Shown: positions 1 to 9,939, counted from the first letter of the stretch. The stretch is DNA of 64,000 nucleotides from Salvator merianae (GCA_003586115.2 QVOM02000034.1:114653571-114717570); one strand, 5' to 3'. Numbers and translations: made by a program. The notes: generated by a model not told the origin, from the sequence alone.

Positions 1-25
1 GGGGAGGTTAGAAACAATAGAAAAG

Positions 26-849
26 TTGGGAGAAAGCATGCATCAAATCTCTAATGAACTGCAAGCGACTAAACAAACTGCCTCAGAAGCATATGATATG
101 GTAGTGAGGCAAGACAAAGAAATAAAACATTTAAACAAACTTACAGAAAGTCTGACAGAGAAGCTAGCTGAGGTTTCAAATCGCCAGCACCAGAGAAATC
201 TGAGGCTTATTGGGTGGCCTGAAGAGGTTTTACCAAAAGATCTAGAGATAACCTTATCTAATTGGCTATCTACAAAGAACATTTATTTATTTATTTATTT
301 ATTTATTGGATTTGTATGCCGCCCCTCTCCGAAGATAAGTTCGGAAGATATTGAGAGGATTCATAGATGCCTAATTCAGAGACCCAGAAAATCCTCACAA
401 CCACGGGATGTAACAGTGGCGTTTACTAGAGAAAAGAAGAGGGATGAGATATATAAAAAGCTAAGAGCTGAACCAAACGTGGAATTTAATGGACATAAGA
501 TAAAAGTATTTATGGACCTGGCTCCAGAGACTTTGAAACAGTGTGCCAAGCTCCGCCCCTTTGGGGGGAAAAAATTGACTCAGGGCTGCACTTCAGTTGG
601 GGGTCTGCAAATTCTATATTGGTCTTTAATAATGGAAAAATTTACAGTGCTAAAACAGAAGACGAGGCTAAACACATGTTAAAAGATTTGGGAATAGAGA
701 CATTGGAGGAGGAGTCAGAAGAAGAAAAGGAGGAGGTGAATGAAGATAAAGACACAGAGGATCAAGGGAAAAGAAAGTCTAACTTGCAAAAGGTCGCCAA
801 GAAGCAAAGAGACATTAAGAAAGCATTGTGGTCGCGGGAGGTTAGATAA
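26..849 (+). pseudogene. L1 ORF1 protein remnant, frameshifted
   Basis: L1 ORF1p is the RNA-binding trimeric chaperone of the L1 particle. Residues 1-60 of the frame at 26 are a heptad-rich coiled coil (alternating K/E/L), followed by RNLRLIGWPE, the usual L1 entry into the RRM-like domain. SSEDIERIHR and PRDVTVAFTREKKRDEI belong to that domain. At about 580-600 the frame shifts to the one ending at 849, which holds SILVFNNGKIY and a strongly acidic then basic tail (EEESEEEKEE, then KRKSNLQKVAKKQR). An AT-rich piece at about 283-340 is inserted in frame. Length is near that expected for reptile L1 ORF1. High confidence in family; no function is expected. Confidence 0.88.
283..340 (-). repeat. 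Short LINE/SINE 3'-tail insertion inside L1 ORF1
   Basis: A run of ATTT units followed by GGATTTGTATGCCGCCC is, on the minus strand, a GGGCGGCATACAAATCC end followed by AAAT repeats. That is the usual 3' end of an L2-like LINE or a SINE that shares its tail. It sits between two conserved parts of ORF1 and keeps the reading frame open, adding residues such as YLFIYLFIGF. A near-repeat CGAAGAT/GGAAGAT lies at its right edge. The copy is only tail-length, so it is a severely 5'-truncated retroposition. Confidence 0.6.
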
Positions 850-1113
850 ATATAATATACAATGGAGCATCTGGAATAACTTATGTTAAGAGTATAAAAT
901 AGAGATGTAATTAATAGAGGGGGAAGGGAGGAGGACAACATGTCCCAAGGGTTTTGAGGACTAGAGACAAACTGGTTTTGTTCGTCCTTCTTCCTTGGAA
1001 TATGGGGAAGGGGGACTCGTACAGTCAGTGGGGGAAACAGCAGAACAGATGGGGTAGAATAGATTTGATAAATGTAGGACATAATGGAAAATATATGTTG
1101 AAGTTAATACTGT

Positions 1114-1915
1114 ATGAATGATTTAAAGTTGTTATCTATAAATGTAAATGGCGTGGGCACTGCAATAAAAAGGTACAAATTATTAAAATTACTTAGAGAA
1201 GAGAGGATTAGGATTGCTCTTCGTCAAGAAACCCACAAAAGGTGGGACAAAATGAAATTAATACAACATAATAAATGGGGTCTGCAACTAGAATCCAGGG
1301 GTACAAACAAATCTAGAGGAGTTGCAATTTTATTTCACGATGAGGTCAAATTTCAATTGCTAGATCACAAAAAAGATATGGAAGGTAGACATATATTTGT
1401 GAAAGGATATCTAAATGGGGAAAAGGTAACTTTAGCTTGTGTATATTTGCCTAACAAACAACAGAAATTCTTTTTTTCAAAATCTGATGAAACAATTAGT
1501 TCAGTTCATGGAAGGCAGCCTCCTTATGGCAGGTGGTTTTAATATGGATGTTTCTATCACGGGAGATAATAAGCAAAAGATTAATATTGGTAAGTGGAAT
1601 TTAGTGAATTGTTATATGAAACTGGATAATAGCTCTAGACCACCTACTTATTCTTCTTCAAGACATAAGACCTTTACTTACATAGATCATTTTCTGATCA
1701 GTAATATATGTAAAATGAAAGTAGTGGATATATGGACAGGGGGAATATGGCTTTCTGATCATGCCCCCCTAATATTAAGAATAGAACAAATTCAAAAATG
1801 GAACATAATATGGAGATTTGATTCTATTGTTTTGCAAAAGGAGGTGGATAGAAAAGAACTGGAAAGGGAGATTAAGGTGTATTTTCAAATAAATGATACG
1901 GGGGAGTCCAGCTAA
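1114..1915 (+). pseudogene. L1 ORF2 endonuclease domain, inactivated
   Basis: The N-terminal endonuclease of L1 ORF2 nicks genomic DNA to prime reverse transcription. Here the frame starting at MNDLKLLSINVNGVG contains the metal-binding Asn and, slightly on, RQETH with the catalytic Glu. Near 1500 the frame shifts and continues with AGGFNM, where families have GDFN: the conserved Asp codon GAT reads GGT. Further on, FTYIDHFLIS and LSDHAPL carry the C-terminal catalytic Asp-His. So one active-site Asp is lost and the frame is broken. It is followed after about 50 bases by the reverse transcriptase part. Confidence 0.9.
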
Positions 1916-1965
1916 ATTCAATATGGGAGGCTTTCAAAGCCACAATTAGAGGAAAATGTATAAGT

Positions 1966-3049
1966 ATGGAGATAGGAATTAAGAGAAAAGGGAGGATGCA
2001 GAGGGCTCAATTGATCCAACAAATAGATAAACTACAAATGGAATATATAAGGAAAGGATCTTTGAGATTAAAAAGAGAATGGATCAAAAAGAAAAAAGAA
2101 CTGGAAGATATTGATGTTCATTATCTTAATAAAAAAATATTATATGTAAGAAACCAATTTTTGGCAGAGGATATCCAAAGCACCAAGTGCTTAATTAGAT
2201 ATTTGGCAAAGCAGAAATCAAAAAAATATGTAAATAAACTGAAAAACAAATTGGGAGAATATGAGATTGATGATGACAAAATAGCAGAGGTGATGGCAAC
2301 CTTTTATGAAGAATTATATAAAGGAGAGGGATTAGAACAAATGAACATGATAATAGATAGAAAGATTTCACGACAACAAATGGAAAGTTTGAGTCAATCT
2401 ATAACAGATAGTGAAATATTAAAGGTTATAACATTGAAAGTGGGCAAATCTCCAGGAACGGATGGCTTTTCCTCCATCTTTTATAAGGCTTATAAAGACC
2501 TACTTGTACCTTGTATGTGCAAAGTGTTTAACAATGTTTTGACTAATCAAATAATCCCCGAATCATGGCATAAATCCAGAATTATTACAATTTTGAAACC
2601 ACAAAGGGATCCTACGCTACCAGATTCATATAGACCAATAAATTTAGCCAATCAGGATTATAAAATATTTATGAAAACTTTAGCCAAAAGATTAGAAAAT
2701 TTACTTCCTAGTATTATTAAAAATGATCAATATGGATTTATAAAAAATAGATATATAGGAGACCCTATCAAGAATGTTATTAATCTTATGTTCAATGCTA
2801 AAAAAAGAGCATAATAAATTAGGGATATTAAAACTGGATGTATACAAAGCCTTTGATACAATTAATCACCGATATTTAATTGACATTTGCCAAGAATTTG
2901 GATTAGGGGATAGGTTTTGTAAAACAATAGAAGCTATATATCAAGAATCTGAAGCAAAGATTATGGTAAATGAAATGCTATCAAGAAGTACAAAAATTAC
3001 TCGGAAACTAAACAGGGGTGTCTACTATCACCAATGTTATTTGCGTTGG
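1966..3049 (+). pseudogene. L1 ORF2 reverse transcriptase, N-terminal two thirds
   Basis: The frame at 1966 has a basic linker rich in KKKELEDI, then the RT fingers: KSPGTDGFSSIFYKAYK, then DSYRPINLANQDYKIF (the SYRPISLxNxDYK box) and DQYGFIKNRY. A frameshift near 2800 leads to LGILKLDVYKAFDTINH, the first catalytic Asp motif (KAFD). A further one-base slip lies just before LLSPMLFALAIE. The sequence stops at a transposon insertion and resumes at 4066 with PLVNEI in the proper order. Domain order and spacing match L1 ORF2. Confidence 0.92.
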
Positions 3050-3057
3050 CTATAGAA

Positions 3058-4057
3058 TAGGGATGTGCACGAAGCTTCGTTCCCTTCGTATTTCACGTGA
3101 AAATGGCGTTTCCGCCATCTTCACACGAAATACGAAGGGAAAAGGGGACAGCGAAAGCAAATGGTGAAGGTCCCGGCGACTTTCGCTGTCCTTCGAGACC
3201 TTCGCCATTTGCCGCAAGCTCCGTCTTTTTGGCCGCTAGAAGCTGCAAGCTTCACAGCCTTAAAGAGGTTGATTAAAGTTAAGTGCTGCCTGTCACAGAG
3301 GCAGCACTTAACTTTAGCAATCCGGCGAAGGTCTTCCCTTCGCATTGATTTTTCTCTGTTTACAATCGCTCTCTCATTCCCCCTCTTCTGTCACTCGCAC
3401 GCACACACAAAACGAATAGGGGGAGAGAGCGATCGGAAACGGAAACGGCGAAAAATCAATGCGAAGGGAAGTCCTTTGCTGATCGCTAAAGTTAAGTGCT
3501 GCTTGTCACAGAGGCAGCAGCAGCACTTAACTTTCGTGATCGGCGAAGGTCTTCCCTTCGCTTTGATTTTTTGCCGTTTCTGGTCGCTCTCTTCCTCCCC
3601 CCCCCATTCTGTCTGTGTGCGCGTGCAAGTGACAGAAGAGGGGGAATGAAAGAGTGATCGGAAACGGAGAAAAATCAAAGCGAAGGGAAGACCTTTGCCG
3701 ATCGTGAAAGTTAAGTGCTGCTAGCGATTGTCGAAGGTATTCCCTTCGCATTGATTTTTCTCCGTTTACGATCGCTCTCTCATTCCCCCTCTTCTGTCAT
3801 TCGCATGTGCACACAGACAGAATGGGGGGGGAGAGAGAGCGATCGGAAACGGTGAAAAATCAAAGCAGAGGGAAGACCTTCGCCGATCGCTAAAGTTAAG
3901 TGCTGCTGCCTCTGTGACAGGCAGTTTTTGCAAAGATTTTCGCAACGAAAACGAAAGGCTCCCTTTTTGCGCCTCTTGTTTTCGTGCAAAAACGAAGCTC
4001 TTTTGCTTCGCAGCGCTGCGAAGCGAAGAGGGGAAAGTGCTTTCGTGCACATCCCTA
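3058..4057. mobile_element. Non-autonomous hAT-type DNA transposon with hairpin-module interior (copy 1)
   Basis: Terminal inverted repeats read TAGGGATGTGCACGAA at the left and TTCGTGCACATCCCTA at the right. The target duplication CTATAGAA is perfect (3050-3057 and 4058-4065), and 8 bp is the hAT superfamily signature. The element is exactly 1000 bp and has no transposase. Its interior alternates a module (CTTCCCTTCGC, then GATTTTTCTC, then CGCTCTC, then CATTCCCCCTCTTCTG) with its own reverse complement, repeated about five times, separated by AAGTTAAGTGCTGC spacers. This would fold into several long hairpins. Open frames here are shadows of the modules. Confidence 0.92.
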
Positions 4058-4065
4058 CTATAGAA

Positions 4066-4587
4066 CCTTTGGTGAATGAGATAAGGCAAGATAATAGATG
4101 GGAAGGATATAAAATAAAAAATGAGGAAATAAAGCAAAATTTATTTGCTGATGATGCTACTGTAGTCATAAGACAACCCAAGATAATGGTACAACATATA
4201 ATGGAAATTATAGAAACATTTAGAAAAATGTCTGGGTTAAAAATTAACATCAATAAATCAGAAATTATGTATATTAATACCCCTTGGGGGGAACAGAGGG
4301 ATATAAGAATAATGACAGGTTTAAAGGCAGGAACCAAGAAGATGAAATATTTAGGAATTTATCTGACAAAAAATTTACAAAATTTAGGGGTAACAAATTA
4401 TAATTCAGTATGGATGAAAGTAAATAAACAAATTGCATTATGGAAAAATAAGTATATGTCAACTCTAACCAAAATAAAGATGTTAAAAATGCAGATAATT
4501 CCAAAAATCATGTATATATTTCAAACACTACCGGTTTGTGTGCCCAGGAAAAATTTGAGATCTTGGGATAAAACAATCAATATCTAG
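4066..4587 (+). pseudogene. L1 ORF2 reverse transcriptase, C-terminal part
   Basis: This continues the L1 after the hAT insertion. PLVNEIRQDNRW follows on from LFALAIE at 3037-3057. The catalytic box reads LFADDATVV at about 4141-4167, the L1 form of YADD, with both Asp residues intact. MSGLKININKSEIMYIN and KMKYLGIYLTKN are the following thumb motifs. The frame ends at a stop at 4587. Because only the upstream part is broken by the insertion and by slips, this piece still looks well preserved. Confidence 0.92.
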
Positions 4588-5866
4588 ATATTTAATAATA
4601 AATCAAGATTAAGGGGAAAAAAATTTAAATGCTCCTAAGAATCAAGGAGGATGGGCAGTAGCAACCTTGGAAGGATACCATGATGCCTTTCATATAGGAA
4701 AATGACTGGACTTAGAATATTATAAGGAAGAAAAATGGGTGAAAATAGAAAGACTGGTGAATGATATGCCACATACGTTAGTTATTTTCTCCAAAGCGGA
4801 TAATAGGAAAATTAAACATACATATGGCCTTTAAATTCCACACTTATAGTGTGGAGGAAGTGGCAGAGAAGCTTGAGTAGAGAACACTCAAGGTTTACCC
4901 CAGTCAAATATATAAATGATAAACAGGAGATATTGGACTTAAAGATTATAAAAAGAATAAAAAATAATGGTATAAATTTTGGGGGGAATTTCTATAAAAA
5001 TAGAAACGAATTGCTTTCAATATCAACAATTAAGAGATGCATTTGGGGCACAAAACTGGCTGCAGATTAATGCAGTAAAGGCTTATTTGGATGCTAATAA
5101 AATCAAAGATATAATTAAGACACCAGGTGGTGCATTTGAGGAAATAATTAGATCCAAACTGGATAACAGGAAAGGAATCAGTGGAAAAATTTATAAGTTA
5201 TTAGTTAATGACAAGGAATGTATAATTAATCATTTAACTGGTACATGGCAAAAGGATATCAATGTCACTAAGGAGGACATAGTAAAGATATTAAAAGATA
5301 TTAATTTAATAAAACATATTAGAATTAAAGAGTTATTAATGAAATTGGTCTATAAATGGTATAGGACTCCAGCACAATTGGCTAATATGATAAATACTTT
5401 TACTTCAAGATGTTGGCATTTATGTGGTATGAAGGGGACTTATATTCATATGTGGTGGTTATGCCCCAAAGTACTACAATTTTGGAATGAAGTGCAAACA
5501 ATAATCCAGGACATAACAAATGTTAATATTGAACAATACCCCGAGATGTTTATTTTACAAATATACAGAGGACAGAACATAAGAGATAAACAAAAGTATT
5601 TGGTAAACCAATTGTTGTATGCAGCACTAGCAATGATAGCATATGGCTGGAGGGATGGTACAAAATGGACAACAAACTGGTATAATTATATTATAGATCA
5701 ATTTAAACATGATTTCTCCAGGCAACAACGTATAAAATTGTTAGGTATTCAGAATAGAACCCAAGCAGAAGAGGATTGGAAAGAGCTGCTGATTTATATA
5801 AATAGATCAGACATAACAGGAAGACTGAAAGAAGAAATTATGAAAATAATGGAAATTTGGTCCTAA
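4588..5866 (+). pseudogene. L1 ORF2 C-terminal region with Cys/His motif
   Basis: The segment 4588-4980 carries the region after the RT in broken frames. The frame 4979-5866 is open for 295 codons and holds KLVYKWYRTPAQLANM, then CWHLCGMKGTYIHMWWLCP and KVLQFW. This is the L1 C-terminal motif, normally CxxxC-(x)7-HxxxxC, and all Cys/His positions look intact. The domain binds RNA and is needed for retrotransposition. It ends in a stop just before the 3' UTR. Confidence 0.92.
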
Positions 5867-6022
5867 TAAGTTGTAATTTGTTTCTGCTGTTGTGGGGGGA
5901 AGGGGGGAAAGGGAGGGAGGAAAATTGTAATTGGAACGATAAATTGTAATAATATGTAATGGTATTTAAGGAGAATGTAATTTTGTACATTACTAATAAA
6001 CTTACTATTACACAAAAAAAAA
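5867..6022 (+). mobile_element. L1 3' UTR, polyadenylation signal and A-tail
   Basis: After the ORF2 stop there is a G-rich stretch (GGGGGGAAGGGGGGAAAGGG at 5895-5915), which is common in L1 3' UTRs. An AATAAA signal lies at 5995-6000 and the element ends in an A-run at about 6012-6021. No clear target duplication can be tested because the 5' end is outside the window. Confidence 0.75.
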
Positions 6023-8099
6023 GGACACTGTTGACTGCCACTTGCAACAATATCATAGCAAAGCATTCTTGTAGAAAATGGTTTTAAAATGGGATGGTTG
6101 AAAATTTGAATAGTACAATTCACGTCTTCTCAGAATTTAAGAGCCATTGATGTCAATGGCTCTAGTATTCATAGTGAGTTAGCACTACAAGCTAAGAATG
6201 CTTACCATTGAACTCAATGAGATTTAACTTTGTGTAGTCTTCTATAGACTTTTCTGTCTCAGTAATCCACAAAATAGATTAGAACATATACAAAATCCAA
6301 TCATTTTAATGAAAAGTTGAGTCCTCTATGCACTGGGCTGTGAATTCTGATCTTGTTTATTCGGCAACATCTGCACCATCAATGGCAAATGTGTTCTTGG
6401 AGCATAGGGTCCACCTGCCAACAGTTGTCAGGAGAAGGCACACATTGGAATGCAACTTATTAGCCACAAAGTCTTCACACTTTAAAGTGGTCTCCCATGT
6501 AGATCATCCCTGCCACCATCCTTGCCACCTCTGTGCAGAAAGACTGTAATAGATGGCAGCGGCAGGAGAAGTCAAGGCCCAGTTCCAGAACCTGGGGACT
6601 TTTTGGAATTCCATATCACAGAAAGAACAGTTGAGATGTGAATGGAAAGTTACAAGTTTATTCTCACAGGCAGGATCATAGTAGACAATGCTCTTCTTGC
6701 CAAGATGGCCCCTTTATACAAGCATTGCTGGGAAGAGAGGCCACTGAATGAGATAGCAGAGATAAAGGATACAAAGAGGAAGGGGACATCCAGGTGCTAA
6801 TAATTTATTTTTACTAGAATAAGATCCCTTCTTCTGCACAGTAGCACTGCCAAATCTACTAACTAAATGCTGCCTGGAATTGCAATAAGAAGAGTGCTAT
6901 AGTTTTAGCCCTCTCAAAATGGCAGTATGGTGCCTAACACTGTACCTAACAGTGTACCTAACACTGCCCCCATCTACACAGACATCATGGCTGGGGAATT
7001 TCTTACCTGATGTTGCCAAATGATAGCTTCTTTGAATACAGGAAATGGCTCTTCCTTGTTTCCAAGACATAGGCCACTTGAGTGGCAGCAGGCCTATGGA
7101 AACTTGGGTGCTGGAAGACTGGAGAAAGTTCTCAAGGAGCACTTACTCCTACTTGCTGTTTGCAGCATTCCAGTGAGCATCTACAGTGGGATGGTGGCTG
7201 GCTGCCTGCATGTCTGCTTGGACCCATACTCTGCTAGCACATCAACTGTGCAATTAGAGCTTACAGTGCCATAATTGTGCCATGTATATTCTGCCATTGT
7301 TCTGATAAATATTGTTGTAAAAACTATATGATTCTTTTTAATGAAGAATGGTATAAAGTTTTTAAATAGATACATGGGTATTTTTTTACCTTTGGGTTGG
7401 TGGTACAGTATTCACACTTGGCCTAGTGTAAACAAATATCATTTTTCTGGCTATTGTCAGCCCTTTACTGCCTGCATTTCCAGCAGCAAACCCATTGGGA
7501 AAAAAAAGGCAAACTCCCTGGTCCATTGCCGAGGCTGGTTCATATGGGCAGAGCTTCACCGTGCCCATTAACTCAGTGCTAGAGTCCATTCTTCCTTTTG
7601 CCTTCATGCATGTTTCAGCTCAGGTTTAGCTAGCATGTGTATCATCCACTATGTTCAGTGGGGTAAATTTTGGGCCATCTCCACCTCTGTGGCAATGAGT
7701 GCCTAGATCATGCATCTCCTCTGTGTGCCATGACATGTGGTTCCCCAGCTCCATATCCAAAGAGCAAGCCATTTAGCAGGTGTGTTTGTACCTGCACATG
7801 GCCTCTGGGCACAGGCACAGTAGCCTCTTAAGCTGGAAGAAGCCACTTTGCTGTTCTGCAAGATCTCATCAGTGGTCATGGAAACAACCTCAGTGTCATT
7901 CCTCACACGCTGCACTTTAAAGGGTTTTGACAGGCCATAGAGCTGACATTTGAAATGATCTGCCCTAAGGGCCCGTCAGTGGCACCTAAGTTCTCCTCTG
8001 GAGACATGACCTTCTTTGCACAGAGATACAGCATTATAATATTTCACATACCAATATCCCTACCTACTCTGACCCCTGGTACCATTTCCATTCAGCTAC
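6023..8099. other. Unannotated flank, no gene seen
   Basis: Mixed-composition sequence without long LINE frames or clear terminal repeats. Frames of 60-84 codons occur but resemble chance. At 6141-6162 a 22-base near-palindrome (GAGCCATTGA/TGTCAATGGCTC) is followed by CATTGAACTCAATGAG. From memory this resembles a short element common in amniote genomes (CCATTGAxxTCAATGG), so the piece at 6141-6240 may be an old MITE (low confidence). The right end is the target of the minisatellite-bearing element. Confidence 0.4.
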
Positions 8100-8329
8100 C
8101 TTTCCCTCACTGGCGTAGCGAGGAGGGGGCGGGGGGGCGGAGCGCCCCGGGTGGAGCGTTGTCCGGGGCGGGCACGCGCTCATCGCCCCGGGCGGCGGCC
8201 GCGCTCGTCGGCTTGTCGCCCTGGCCCGCGCGCCGGCGGACGTGCTTGTCGCTTCATCGCCCGGCCTGCCAGCGTGCGTGTGGGCGGAGCCAGCGAGGGC
8301 GCATGCGTGCAGGTAGGGCCATCGAAGCC

Positions 8330-9170
8330 GCCACTGGGCGGGCCGGGGCGAGGAGCGCGGCCGCCGCCGGGCGGGCCGGGGCGAGGAGCGCGACTCCCGC
8401 CGAGCGGGCCGGGGCGAGGAGCGCGGCCGCCGCCGGCCGGGGCGAGGAGCGAGGCCGCCACTGGGCGGGCCGGGGCGACAAGCGAGGCCGCCGCCGGGCG
8501 GGCCGGGGCGACGAGCGCGACTCCCACCGGGCGGGCCGGGGCGANNNNNNNNNNNNNNNNNNNNNNNNNNNNNNNNNNNNNNNNNNNNNNNNNNNNNNNN
8601 NNNNNNNNNNNNNNNNNNNNNNNNNNNNNNNNNNNNNNNNNNNNNNNNNNNNNNNNNNNNNNNNNNNNNNNNNNNNNNNNNNNNNNNNNNNNNNNNNNNN
8701 NNNNNNNNNNNNNNNNNNNNNNNNNNNNNNNNNNNNNNNNNNNNNNNNNNNNNNNNNNNNNNNNNNNNNNNNNNNNNNNNNNNNNNNNNNNNNNNNNNNN
8801 NNNNNNNNNNNNNNNNNNNNNNNNNNNNNNNNNNNNNNNNNNNNNNNNNNNNNNNNNNNNNNNNNNNNNNNNNNNNNNNNNNNNNNNNNNNNNNCCCGCC
8901 GGGCGGGCCGGGGCGACGAGTGAGGCTAGGGCGAGGCTGCCGCCAGGCGGGCCAGGGCAAGGAGCGCGGCTGCCGCCGGGCGGGCCGGGGCAAGGAGCGA
9001 GGCTGCCGCCGGGCGGCCCGGGGCAACGAGCGAGGCTGCCACCGGGCGGGCCAGGGCGACGAGCGCGACTCCCGCCGGGCGGGCCGGGGCGACAGGCGAG
9101 GCCGGGGCGAGGCTGCCGCCGGGCGGGCCGGGGCGAGGAGCGCGGCCCCGGGCGGGCCGGGGTGAGGAGC
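8330..9170. repeat. 33-bp GC-rich minisatellite array
   Basis: The unit is GGGCGGGCCGGGGCGA followed by a variable half (GGAGCGCGGCCGCCGCC, CGAGCGCGACTCCCGCC, CAAGCGAGGCCGCCGCC and similar). About six units are visible left of the gap and about eight right of it. Unit length is a multiple of three and lacks stop codons, so all frames stay open and give spurious Ala/Gly/Arg/Pro-rich proteins on both strands. The G-runs could form quadruplexes and the CpG density resembles a CpG island. Confidence 0.9.
8545..8894. other. Assembly gap (350 N)
   Basis: Undetermined bases inside the minisatellite. The array is the likely cause. The gap size may be nominal. Confidence 0.98.
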
Positions 9171-9184
9171 GGGGCATGCGCGCT

Positions 9185-9257
9185 CGCTGGCCCCGCCCAC
9201 ACGCATGTGCAGTCGCTGGCCCCGCCCACACGCATGTGCAGTCGCTGGCCCCGCCCC
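9185..9257. repeat. 29-bp tandem repeat next to the minisatellite
   Basis: CGCTGGCCCCGCCCACACGC plus ATGTGCAGT repeats with period 29 at 9185, 9214 and, partly, 9243. The first 20 bases are also the sub-terminal inverted repeat partner of the left side near 8275. This end of the element has therefore been amplified separately from the 33-bp array. Confidence 0.85.
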
Positions 9258-9375
9258 TAGCCCCAGGCGTCAAAACGGCTAGTCGCCCCGGGTGGCAAAG
9301 CGGCTCGCTACGCCACTGCTTTCCCTCTGCCTTGTCAAGCGCAACAGGCACTAGTCATGACTACCTAATCTTACC

Positions 9376-9810
9376 TCATAAGCTTGTTAGAACAACAGTA
9401 TGGAATAGGCCAAAAAAAAGGATGCTTTCTAGAAAACAAAAAAATAAACAAAAAATAATTCTATTCAGAAACAAAACTGACAACCATAGGAGACATAGGA
9501 GAATAAGGGAGCAAATAAGAGGTGATTTGACTTTAAAAACCAGCTGATCATCCATGCTTGTTCTGTCAGGAGATACAAGGACCTCTTCACTATTCACTCC
9601 TCCAGGGAGTCGTAACAAAATGGTAATGCTAACCAAAGCATGGGGAATTGTTCTCCAATCAACATGACTTCCCAGAAGCATAAACGTTCCGTCTCCACTG
9701 GATGTATAAGTGAAGGGCAGCTTTGTCTCACATGGATTTATAGAATACTGTTCCAGTATGCAAAGCTTTTTCTTCACTACTTTTCTTCTAATCCTTCTTC
9801 GTAGGTGTGT
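9376..9810 (-). CDS. Unidentified minus-strand open frame
   Basis: An open frame of about 145 codons runs on the minus strand just outside the minisatellite element. It begins after a stop near 9815 and has no ATG early on (a GTG at 9775-9777 is the nearest alternative). The basic start (RRRIRRKVVKKK) is followed by a compositionally ordinary stretch with GDGTFMLLGSHVDW and SPDRTSMDDQLVFKVKSP, then a hydrophobic tail that could be a membrane segment. I do not recognise it. It could be an exon, a processed fragment, a transposon remnant or chance. A T-rich stretch upstream of an AG near 9812 could be a splice acceptor, but this is weak. Confidence 0.2.
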   Translation of the reverse strand, partial: THLRRRIRRKVVKKKLCILEQYSINPCETKLPFTYTSSGDGTFMLLGSHVDWRTIPHALVSITILLRLPGGVNSEEVLVSPDRTSMDDQLVFKVKSPLICSLILLCLLWLSVLFLNRIIFCLFFCFLESILFFGLFHTVVLTSL

Positions 9811-9939
9811 GATATATCTTTAAAAATAAATACCTAAGTTGTTTGCGCTATTCTGTCCAGTGCATGTCATAGAATATTTTCTGAGGCTAAATTTAACATC
9901 AGGATTTTAGCTGTCTGTCAGCACCTTACATAATTTGTT

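Larger units (their letters stand above)
1..3049 (+). mobile_element. LINE-1 (L1) retrotransposon, first part, cut by the window start
   Basis: This is the 5' portion of an L1-clade LINE that continues at 4066-6022 after a DNA transposon insertion. In order it carries a coiled-coil/RNA-binding ORF1 remnant, a short inter-ORF spacer (850-1113), an apurinic-type endonuclease and the first two thirds of the reverse transcriptase. L1 proteins copy their own RNA at a nicked genomic site. The element is dead: the ORFs are broken by at least four frame changes. The true 5' end lies outside the window. Assignment rests on domain order and on L1-type motifs such as LFALAIEP next to the insertion point. 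Confidence 0.93.
8108..9318. mobile_element. hAT-type element whose interior is a GC-rich minisatellite
   Basis: The left end reads CACTGGCGTAGCGAG and the right end CTCGCTACGCCACTG, so the ends are inverted repeats (CAGTGGCGTAGCGAG type, as in many animal hAT elements). The duplication CTTTCCCT is perfect at 8100-8107 and 9319-9326. A sub-terminal inverted repeat lies further in: GCGTGTGGGCGGAGCCAGCG near 8275 against CGCTGGCCCCGCCCACACGC near 9185. Between them is a 33-bp tandem array with a 350-N assembly gap, so the true length is unknown. There is no transposase frame. The extreme CpG content contrasts sharply with the AT-rich flanks. Confidence 0.9.

Noticed and set aside
3121..4137. 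Frames of 74-185 codons within 3121-4337
   Set aside because: They read hairpin modules of the hAT element on both strands or run on into antisense of L1; no protein family motif.
7955..9351. Long Ala/Gly/Arg/Pro-rich open frames of 322-380 codons on both strands
   Set aside because: They lie in a 33-bp stop-free tandem repeat and run through 350 undetermined bases. They are open in several frames on both strands, so they are repeat artefacts.
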